From assembly GCA_028724885.1 (NCBI GenBank), contig JAQYTJ010000029.1, positions 1 through 41,494 on the forward strand: a stretch of DNA of 41,494 nucleotides, read 5' to 3'. Position numbers and translations under genes: made by a program. This document shows, piece by piece, positions 35,490-41,494 of this stretch. The DNA comes from Bacteroidales bacterium. Its GTDB lineage: Bacteria > Bacteroidota > Bacteroidia > Bacteroidales > UBA932. Below the pieces are notes generated by a model, which was not told the origin of the DNA, ran no database searches, and saw only the letters and a program-made list of their open reading frames with translations. Each line of letters opens with the position of its first letter. Position 1 is the first letter of the stretch.

Positions 35490-35655
35490 ACACCACGTCA
35501 TCCTGAACGACCTGCCCCGTCATCCTGAAACTTGCTTCAGGACCTGCACGCACCACCCCGTCGTTCTGAACGACCCACTACGTCATCCTGAACTTGATTC
35601 AGGATCTAGTTTCCGCAAGCCTAGATTCCGGGTCAAGTCCGGATGACGTGGATAA
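35490..35655. repeat. Cluster of CGTCATCCTGAA palindromic repeats
   Basis: Four copies face right: at about 35493, 35518 (hairpin TCCTGAA..TTCAGGA), 35560 and 35580 (perfect 8-bp hairpin ATCCTGAA/TTCAGGAT, 35585-35605). One copy faces left (35621-35650, TTCCGGGTCAAGTCCGGATGACG). The last two form a head-to-head pair. It is the same family as at 119-202. Confidence 0.75.
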
Positions 35656-36297
35656 ACGAGCCCGGATTCCTAGTCAAGCCCTGATGATGGAAGAAGAATG
35701 AACTCGTTTTACAGTCAACGTGAAAGGTAAGGCTGCCGGCGAGACTGTGGCTGCAAAGCATACATCCATGTCCTCGCTCAGAAGGACGAGAATTTATGGG
35801 CGACGGTATAGTGCCACCGACTGGCTTGTAATGAAGAACTGCGTCGCTCACCTGGTTTCCAGAACCACGGTTGGCAATGGGGATAGTCTCCTCAGCGCTT
35901 ATAATGAATATCACCGTTGCCTACGATTGTGAATAATCACAACCTCTCTTCAAGGTTTCACAAAACCTTGTCGATGCTGAAGCAATAAAGAATTGCATAC
36001 GTGTATTTAAACCCTCCGGAAGAAGTGTCTCGCAGAACGCTGTCGAGGCAGGCTGCACAGAGGTGCGTAGGGAGGGGCATGTCTCGACATCGAGGCCTCC
36101 CAAGAGCCACGTTGTCGACCGACACCCATTTGCAGAGCCTCTGGAAGGACATGTTCCGACAGCACTTTGCGAAATTCCACTACGCTCATCCTGTACGACC
36201 GACGCCGTCATCGCGAATGACCCGCCGCCCTAGAATTATGATTATTCATCCACGCAGGTTCCTTGTGGCTGGCGGAGATGATCTCCGACGTAGTCAT

Positions 36298-37198
36298 CTA
36301 CACACATTTTCCTGCCACGGTCTCGAGCGTACCCAACTCATTTTTCTGAAAGAAGGAGCCATTAAAACCATTGCATGAGAATTTGCTGCACTCCATGCTG
36401 CGGGACAGAACTATTTCCGATTCAATACCTAGAATATTATCATAGATGGTATTGTAATGGGCAGGTACAGGGCCATGCTGGACAGCTTTATATTCCAGGC
36501 CCGTAATCCCCTGGCCATGATGCTTGAAATGAAGAAAATCTGCATAGAAAAGTTTCTTGTTGAGCTTTGTCGGGAAAACAGAGCCCTCGCGGCTGACAAA
36601 GAATCTGACGACCTGCTCCAGTTTTTCAGCAGATGGAGTGACGTAGCCGTTGTTCAATGATTTGTATGTTCCCTGAAAGAACAAGGGAATCCGCCAATCC
36701 TTATCATCTTCCTTCGAACTTGCTATGGACTTCCTCAGAGCAAGATATTCCTTTTCTCCAAGTTCATTCCTTGCGTTCTCAAGGAACATAAGCATTGACT
36801 GCTTGTTCCGAACTGCGGCAAGTATTCTTCCGTTGGAATCGGAAGGTATCTGGCAGTTCTTGTATTGCGAGTATTGGTTGGGTCCGGAGCTGAGGATTTT
36901 GCTAATCTGAACATAGTTGAGTCCATATCTTTACCTCATGGACCTCGTCAGGGAAAGGGATGCCATGCTTTATCCTGTACTGTGAATACAGGTCTCCGAA
37001 CATGATCGCGTGCTGATTTGTGGTTGTAAACTTCTCTCCCGTGTCCTCACAGACATAGTAGCGGGCATGAACAGTGAAAATCTCCTTACGGAATTCCTGC
37101 TTTTCCGTCGTTGCCATCTCCTTGACCTTTCCTCCAGTAAAAGGACTCTTTATTTCAGATACCATCTCCATCATTATCTTTCTTGAAAGGATATTCAA
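36298..37198 (-). pseudogene. Frameshifted, 3'-truncated antitoxin-like gene (zinc-ribbon-like/HTH + DUF4065)
   Basis: Two frames join into one protein. The upstream frame (37198-36908) reads EIKSPFTGGKVKE .. FRKEIFTVHARYYVCEDTGEKFTTTNQ .. YRIKHGIPFPDEV, the N-terminal module of MqsA/YgiT-like Bacteroidota antitoxins. A one-base shift at about 36907 leads to ISKILSSGPNQYSQYKNC, a helix-turn-helix segment, then KQSMLMFLENARNELGEKEY and the DUF4065 (Panacea/SocA-like) part KLNKKLFYADFLHFKHHGQGITGLEYKAVQHGPVPAHYNTIYDNI. The frame ends early at 36298, so the C-terminus is lost. The true start was probably the ATG at 37165 or 37174. A toxin-like fragment lies immediately upstream, as expected for a toxin-antitoxin operon. 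Confidence 0.75.
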
Positions 37199-37322
37199 GC
37201 TTGTGTTCTGCGGCTCGGTGTTATTCCCAACAACTTCAGAGCATCATTGTTCTTGTCTATGTCTATGAATATTACACCCCAGGCCTTGAACTTAGGCTTG
37301 AACTGCCGAAGAAACGCCCATG
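37195..37322 (-). pseudogene. Fragment of a toxin-like gene next to the antitoxin remnant
   Basis: The minus strand reads AFLRQFKPKFKAWGVIFID, then IDKNNDALKLLGITPSRRTQA and a stop at 37197-37195. This resembles the N-terminal half of the small toxins (FLxxFKxKxxxxGIxFxxRxKNxxxLxxLxIT) encoded just before DUF4065-type antitoxins in Bacteroidota. No start codon is left (a TAA lies in frame just upstream) and the C-terminal half is missing. The stop overlaps the start region of the antitoxin frame. Assignment rests on pattern recall plus position. Confidence 0.55.
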
Positions 37323-37347
37323 CTTACTGATTCTGCAAGCCAAGAGC

Positions 37348-39948
37348 TTAGAATTTCATCGTCAGTCCTAAGAGGGCTTCAATGCCCCTGAGCTTAATGC
37401 TGGAATACGATGAGCTGTAGGAGGTCAGCGTCTCTGTCCTCAGTTCCTTGCAATTGAGCAGATTCCTACCCTCGGCGAAAAGAGTGAATTTGTCGAACTT
37501 CCATTCAGTCCTACATTTCACAAGCGGCCTGTTATTGATTTTGGACGTGGAGAGCCACTGCCTGCGGTAATACACATCGGCACTCAATGTCAGCCTCTCG
37601 AATGGCAGGGCGCTCAGACTTCCTTCTATGATCAATGAATTGTCATGGAATGATGCCGTTCCCTTGTTGCGATTGTACCTGTGTGTCGCAGAAGCCGAGG
37701 CTACAAGCCATTTTACTGGCGTTGTGCGAAGGGTGAGGCTAGACTCCACGGACCTTGTGGTGTAATCGAAGAGCGTTCCCTGCAGGCAGGATGTGTAGTC
37801 TGTCCTAGAGTAGTTCGCTCTAGCTCCGATGTAGAAAGTCTTGACCCCGAAATATTTCGACATGTTCAACCCAGCCGTATAGCTGTTCCCAGAGGCTCCT
37901 AGCGGAAGATATTCAGAGATGGTGTAATCCTCGCTGTAGAAGCTTGAACCTATCCTGTCAGACCAGTTGTGTGTGTAGCCAGCCGTCAATCCAGCATAAA
38001 ACATGGCTGGGATATTGCTGTATTTGATGTTTGCCAGCACGGAAGCATGCTCGCTCTTGCTTAGACTGTCTCCCAGAAAGATCCTTCTGTAATCCGTCAG
38101 TACGACGGATCGCAGAAGATTCTCGGCATCCGACTTGGAGGTGCTCCAGGCTCCGCTGGCATACCACTCCCAGTTCTGCCCCAGCCGCCCTCTTAGATTC
38201 AAGCTTGGGCTGAAATCAGGATAGGTTCTGGCTTTCATTCCTGAAGGGGATATTATTTCGTAACTGAACGGAAGACGGATGCGTACATCCACGCCAAAGA
38301 CAGATAACCTGAATGTCGGCGTAACTCTAGGAGAAACCTGACAGAATTCCAGCTTGTCCGAATAATTGAGATTAAGACCAGGCAAGCTGTCAAGATTGGT
38401 CTTCAGCCTGTCATAGCGAAAATTCACTCCTCCTTCAAGGCCTATAGTCACTGCGCCCATATTCGAGGAATACGAAGCATAGTTCTCTGAAACCACATTA
38501 GTCTTTGACAGGGTCTGCTGGGTTTCATTCCCATGATAGGAATACTTCGCATCATGGCTGTTCCTCACTGCCTTGGAATCGCTGACAACCGTTACGGCTC
38601 TTCTACCATTAAGTTTGACGGTCCAGCGTGCTGTATTGGAAAGCTTCAGGGAAGGAAGAGAGTATCTTTCTTTGAAGAACCTTCGCCCTTCCACATTGGA
38701 ATTGGTCCTCCTGCCCTGCCCGGAGAATGTGAGATTGTCATTGAAATAAAACTTGTCCCCATTCTTCTCATATTCATTGCCTATGGTCCAGAAATATTCC
38801 TTGTCGGTCAGTTTTGAACTCTCCTCTATTTCAATACTGTCTCCGCTCGCATATTTCACTTTCTCCGAGTCTAACGCAGTCTCCTTGTACCTTTCTCCCG
38901 CCACATTCACCGAAACTTTGAACTGAGAATCCTCGCCCACACGCTTCAAGTGATTGAAGGTTCCGATTCCTGAAAGGTTGTCGTACCAATAGTCTTTAGG
39001 AAGCGTGAGAAACATTCGCCTCGGATTGAGCTTCGTGGCGAAATCTGCGTCCGCGTTCTCTTCAGACAGCAGGAAAAATCCTGACTTCCCAAAATATTCC
39101 TGTTCCCTCAATTCCTTGACTATGTCGCCTCCCACATTGTTGCCTTTCACCATGTAAAGATCCTGGCTATTCCTTGAGAACCTGGTTATCATTGCCTTTC
39201 CATTGAATAGCGGCAGCGGTGGGAATCCCAAGGCCGCATCCCCCGTAAACAGCCAGGTGTTCTTCGCATCCTGCTTCAGGATAATGTTGAGTGCCCCACG
39301 CTCAGTGTCCTCAACTCCCTGCAACACCCTGACCGGCTGATGGTTCTTGTAAAGCTCTATCCTGGATATCTTGTCCACATCCAGGTTGTTGGTTGCGATC
39401 GTATACCGTCCGCCAAGCAGATCCAGCCCCTCGATGTAGAATTTGTTGATAGGCTTTTCGTTCTGCCTCACGCCGCCAGTTGCCGTTACCTCGATTCCAG
39501 GCAGTTTCTCTAACAGATCCTTTAGCACCTTGTCCCCGGCATCCTTGAATGCGCCCACCTCATAGATCACGGTGTCGCCTTTCTCAATGATTGGCGGAGC
39601 TGACACGGTGGCCTGCCGGAGCATAAGCTTCTGTGCTTTGAGCTTGATGGTCATCGTGGCCGCCTGAGGAGTAACTTTGACAGGTTTGTAGCCCATCATC
39701 GACACCATGACTGTGTCTGGCATGCTCCTACACTCAAGCTCGAACCGGCCATTCTCATCCGTCATTGTGTTTTGAGCCAGAACCCTGTTGAGATAAGCCA
39801 TGACGAAAGCTCCGGCTACTGGCTCGCCCGTGTCATCGTCAACCACCGTTCCACGAATGCGGGTCTGGGCAGCGCTCATAAGTCCAAAGGCAACGGTGAT
39901 GGCCACTGCCAGGAATAGTTTTGCGAATATGCTGTTACAACCCCTCAA
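37348..39948 (-). CDS. Outer-membrane receptor-type beta-barrel protein (carboxypeptidase-regulatory + plug + barrel)
   Basis: An 866-residue outer-membrane protein. A signal peptide spans ~1-27 (ending SAAQ), followed by a carboxypeptidase-regulatory-like domain (~30-105, IRGTVVDDDTGEPVAGAFVMAYL), a plug-like domain (~113-225: GDTVIYEVGAFKDAGDKVLKDLLEKLPGIEV split by a loop, then KPINKFYIEGLDLLGGRYTIATNNL, VEDTERGALNIIL) and a barrel to the end (LLGLTMKF). There is no STN domain, so no sigma signalling role. It starts 22 bp after the GLPGLI gene, a pairing I know to be common in Bacteroidota. The ligand is unknown. A remnant of a paralogue lies at 35317-35370. Confidence 0.85.
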   Translation of the reverse strand: MRGCNSIFAKLFLAVAITVAFGLMSAAQTRIRGTVVDDDTGEPVAGAFVMAYLNRVLAQNTMTDENGRFELECRSMPDTVMVSMMGYKPVKVTPQAATMTIKLKAQKLMLRQATVSAPPIIEKGDTVIYEVGAFKDAGDKVLKDLLEKLPGIEVTATGGVRQNEKPINKFYIEGLDLLGGRYTIATNNLDVDKISRIELYKNHQPVRVLQGVEDTERGALNIILKQDAKNTWLFTGDAALGFPPLPLFNGKAMITRFSRNSQDLYMVKGNNVGGDIVKELREQEYFGKSGFFLLSEENADADFATKLNPRRMFLTLPKDYWYDNLSGIGTFNHLKRVGEDSQFKVSVNVAGERYKETALDSEKVKYASGDSIEIEESSKLTDKEYFWTIGNEYEKNGDKFYFNDNLTFSGQGRRTNSNVEGRRFFKERYSLPSLKLSNTARWTVKLNGRRAVTVVSDSKAVRNSHDAKYSYHGNETQQTLSKTNVVSENYASYSSNMGAVTIGLEGGVNFRYDRLKTNLDSLPGLNLNYSDKLEFCQVSPRVTPTFRLSVFGVDVRIRLPFSYEIISPSGMKARTYPDFSPSLNLRGRLGQNWEWYASGAWSTSKSDAENLLRSVVLTDYRRIFLGDSLSKSEHASVLANIKYSNIPAMFYAGLTAGYTHNWSDRIGSSFYSEDYTISEYLPLGASGNSYTAGLNMSKYFGVKTFYIGARANYSRTDYTSCLQGTLFDYTTRSVESSLTLRTTPVKWLVASASATHRYNRNKGTASFHDNSLIIEGSLSALPFERLTLSADVYYRRQWLSTSKINNRPLVKCRTEWKFDKFTLFAEGRNLLNCKELRTETLTSYSSSYSSIKLRGIEALLGLTMKF

Positions 39949-39969
39949 TTATTCTGGATGTTTGACGCA

Positions 39970-40818
39970 TCATTTCCAATAGGATTCTGAAATCAGGGGA
40001 ATATATTTGAACTTTGCCCGAACCTGATTCAGATCACCTTTGACACTTATTTTGTTTATACCGATCAAATCATTGAGATAGTCCATATCATTCATGATTT
40101 TCGTGTACATTTTCTCAGCATCTTTCAAATCGAGATTATACTTCTTGTAACCTCTCCCATATAAAGATGAGGAGGCATCGTAACAGGCATTTATAAAGTC
40201 ATATCTGGACTTAGAGGAAAGTTCTTCTACATAAATCATATAGAAAGAGAATATCTTGTCTTCATCCTCTGCCTTCACGATCAGCCCGGGAGCACCCCAG
40301 AAAAGCCATGGGCCGACATTGTATGGGATTTCCTCCGCGTACCAAATCGTCCACTTCCTCCCATAGTATTCCCCGACTGCCTTCTTCGTCTTGTAGCCAT
40401 CCAACTCTCCGGTCTCTTCTGTAAGAGACCATGCCGATGATTCCAATCTTCCGCTTCCACGAATTATTATTGAAGCTGGCATATAACCATTGACAACGGT
40501 ATTGCTTTTAAAATCGATAAGCGACACCTCTTTCATCCCACCAGGAAGACTGACCAGCTTCGAATATGCCTCATTATCCAATGAATTTCCATTCTTGTCG
40601 AAAGCAAATTGCCTAAGAGAATCTTTCACAAATGCTTTCTCGCTGTAGAAAACCGCCGTGCTTCCATCATAATCTGTCCGCATGTCCATGTAAGCACTAT
40701 ATTTAGTATCTTTTAGGGACTGTTTTCTTTCAAACCCATAATATACTCGTATGCCTTGAGACCGTGCAAGTAAGGGACAAAAAAGCAATAAAATAATAAG
40801 GAATTTCAAACGTATCAT
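39970..40818 (-). CDS. GLPGLI family secreted protein
   Basis: A 282-residue exported protein; residues 1-20 (MIRLKFLIILLLFCPLLARS) form a signal peptide. The family signature appears as GPWLFWGAPGLIVKAEDEDKIFSFYM, with GAPGLI in place of the GLPGLI that names the family (Porph_ging). The preceding IWYAEEIPYNVGPW segment also matches. The start is set at 40818 for the signal peptide; the longer frame to 40860 runs into the hairpin arm. Function is unknown for the family; the usual neighbour is an outer-membrane receptor, as here. The C-terminal ..RAKFKYIPLISESYWK is not a membrane anchor. Confidence 0.85.
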   Translation of the reverse strand: MIRLKFLIILLLFCPLLARSQGIRVYYGFERKQSLKDTKYSAYMDMRTDYDGSTAVFYSEKAFVKDSLRQFAFDKNGNSLDNEAYSKLVSLPGGMKEVSLIDFKSNTVVNGYMPASIIIRGSGRLESSAWSLTEETGELDGYKTKKAVGEYYGRKWTIWYAEEIPYNVGPWLFWGAPGLIVKAEDEDKIFSFYMIYVEELSSKSRYDFINACYDASSSLYGRGYKKYNLDLKDAEKMYTKIMNDMDYLNDLIGINKISVKGDLNQVRAKFKYIPLISESYWK

Positions 40819-40836
40819 GATACTAAAACTTATTTT

Positions 40837-40880
40837 CCCCACTATAGTCTTACCAATCAAAAGGTAGGACTATAGTGGGG
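40837..40880 (-). promoter_or_regulatory. 18-bp hairpin between the small peptide gene and the GLPGLI gene
   Basis: CCCCACTATAGTC plus TTACC (40837-40854) pairs with GGTAG plus GACTATAGTGGGG (40863-40880) around the loop AATCAAAA; 17 of 18 positions are Watson-Crick. It lies 22 bp after the small gene's stop and 18 bp before the GLPGLI start. On the minus strand it is followed by GAAAATAAGTTTT, not a clean T run, so partial termination, mRNA stabilisation or attenuation are all possible. Confidence 0.65.
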
Positions 40881-40902
40881 TGGCTAAAGTTCACTTCTTC
40901 TA

Positions 40903-41136
40903 CTAAAGAGGATTGCCACATACAACACTTTCATAAAAATCAGAAATTGCTACGCACAATTGATCCGACATCTCAAAATCTACATCTAAATAAAACACTT
41001 CACCGCAGGTTGTAATAAAACCATAATAATAGTGCTTTGCGCCAGCTTGAACATCAGAAGAGAAAAAAAGAGAAGAAAAAACGATGGCAACAAAAGCTAC
41101 AATAGTAGCAATAATTTTTGTTTTAAAATGTCCCAT
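40903..41136 (-). CDS. Small secreted cysteine-containing peptide, family unknown
   Basis: A 77-residue frame starting MGHFKTKIIATIVAFVAIVFSS. Residues ~6-30 are a signal peptide with a likely cleavage after VQA-G. The mature ~46 residues (AKHYYYGFITTCGEVFY .. QLCVAISDFYESVVCGNPL) are acidic and aromatic with three cysteines. I do not recognise a family. The basic start, hydrophobic core and AxA-like cleavage site are strong signs that it is real, although no Shine-Dalgarno is seen. It is followed by the strong hairpin and the GLPGLI and receptor genes on the same strand; the IS end lies just upstream and may have replaced its original promoter. Confidence 0.65.
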   Translation of the reverse strand: MGHFKTKIIATIVAFVAIVFSSLFFSSDVQAGAKHYYYGFITTCGEVFYLDVDFEMSDQLCVAISDFYESVVCGNPL

Positions 41137-41169
41137 AATAACTTTGATTTGTAACCTACTGTCATGTGT

Positions 41170-41189
41170 GTCCGGTAAAAGTTCCGGAC
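41170..41189. repeat. Small palindrome near the IS end
   Basis: GTCCGG-TAAAAGTT-CCGGAC, a 6-bp perfect inverted repeat, lies 15 bp after the transposase stop. It may be part of the IS terminal sequence, which then would end between about 41140 and 41190; the exact end cannot be fixed without the other end. Confidence 0.4.
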
Positions 41190-41203
41190 GGTTTATATAA
41201 AGA

Positions 41204-41494
41204 TTAACAATCAAACAAAGTCGGTTCGGTAGAACCACCAAGTTCATTGACAATATTGTAGTTAGGTTTTCCAAAGAGTTTGTTGAGTGGCGTAGTCTCT
41301 GTAAGTGAGACACTTGCGAGCTGGAGCATCTCATAGATTGGCCTGTCAATCTCCATCTTCTTCTGCACGATTGCCATCATACAGTAAGCAGTTATCGCAG
41401 AGTAAATCTGGATCCTCACGGCGTTCTCGGATTCACCCCAGAACTTTTTTATCTTGAGATGCTGCTTCAACCACTTGAAGAACAACTCGATCTG
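41204..41494 (-). mobile_element. IS4-family transposase, C-terminal part (runs off the window)
   Basis: About 96 codons of a DDE transposase remain in the window. The text QIELFFKWLKQHLKIKKFWG, then SENAVRIQIYSAITAYCMM, carries the final catalytic glutamate (in QIELFFKW) and the downstream lysine spacing of the IS4-type E helix (Y(2)R(3)E(6)K-like region). The C-terminus (LQLASVSLTETTPLNKLF) is usual for Bacteroidota IS4 elements. The rest of the gene, including the first two catalytic aspartates, lies beyond 41494. It points toward the small peptide gene and lies 68 bp from its start codon. Confidence 0.85.

Larger units (their letters stand above)
35308..36297. other. Gene-free interval of repeats and remnants
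   Basis: No intact gene is visible. In order it holds a receptor 3' remnant with a perfect 13-bp hairpin, a 15-nt tandem duplication (CTGTTTTTAAGAATA at 35457-35471 and 35476-35490), the palindromic repeat cluster (35490-35655), and then about 600 bp of low-information sequence with hairpins near 36070-36115 (GGGAGG..CCTCCC) and a further degenerate repeat copy at 36180-36230. Confidence 0.6.

Noticed and set aside
35690..36380. Several 60-125-codon frames in the repeat-rich gap
   Set aside because: They overlap one another on both strands, cross repeats and hairpins, and show no domain or codon pattern of real genes.
36735..36926. A 63-codon frame between the two antitoxin-like parts as a gene of its own
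   Set aside because: It is the wrong frame of the helix-turn-helix region; the correct frame joins the downstream DUF4065 part.
40837..40880. The hairpin as a simple terminator of the peptide gene
   Set aside because: There is no uninterrupted T run after the stem and the next gene in the same direction begins 18 bp later without a visible promoter, so I call it regulatory.
1..41494. CRISPR arrays, rRNA genes, replication origin (DnaA box clusters), prophage modules
   Set aside because: I saw no regularly spaced identical repeats, no rRNA sequence, no DnaA box cluster and no phage structural genes.

Overview
The window reads as chromosomal DNA of a Bacteroidota, most likely a member of the Bacteroidales. 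The evidence is promoters of the Bacteroides type (TAnnTTTG with an upstream TTG or TTTG), few strong Shine-Dalgarno sites, and families typical of that phylum: DUF5686, DUF4783, GLPGLI, STN-type outer-membrane receptors with an ECF sigma factor and a DUF4974 anti-sigma, DUF1080, and a bipartite DUF4065-type antitoxin remnant. I cannot name genus or species.

Layout. 1-548: gene-free, palindromic repeats. 549-5163 (-): DUF4783 protein, DUF5686 outer-membrane protein, lnt. 5370-11665 (+): rlmH, a large membrane histidine kinase, glpK, glpF, closely packed or overlapping; then an OafA-type acyltransferase (11743-12915). 13013-15772 (-): typA, then yceD-rpmF-tRNA-Arg(CCU) ending in a terminator. 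15773-16780: gene-free, with an inverted-repeat element and a decayed NERD/zinc-finger gene. 16781-19271 (-): glutamine synthetase and tpiA. 19511-21249 (+): tyrS and rbfA. 21343-25059 (+): ECF sigma, DUF4974 anti-sigma and STN receptor, a cell-surface signalling operon. 25054-26184 (-): AAA/DUF4143 ATPase. 26361-26900 (+): PncA-like hydrolase. 26901-29645: repeat-rich gap, a broken GH106-like gene (-) and an intact DUF1080 gene (-). 29738-31257 (+): FecCD-type permease and ATPase. 31294-35307 (+): polA, sigma factor and rsmG, overlapping one another. 35308-37330: a graveyard with a receptor 3' remnant, palindromic repeats and a broken toxin-antitoxin-like pair. 37348-41136 (-): small secreted peptide, strong hairpin, GLPGLI protein, outer-membrane receptor. 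41204-41494 (-): 3' end of an IS4-type transposase that runs off the window.

Most novel signals. (1) A 65/66-nt element occurs twice: before rbfA (20810-20874) and inside the 5' coding part of rsmG (34615-34680). Both genes serve 16S rRNA/30S maturation. The copies share identical internal-loop bases, while five stem pairs differ by compensatory double changes; the rsmG copy is in frame. (2) The hexamer GAATAT/ATATTC is far over-represented: about 130 by hand count against roughly 24 expected from base composition. (3) There are several inverted-repeat elements in the gaps, and a small secreted peptide/GLPGLI/receptor operon beside an IS. These are observations and inferences from reading only; no searches or folding programs were run.
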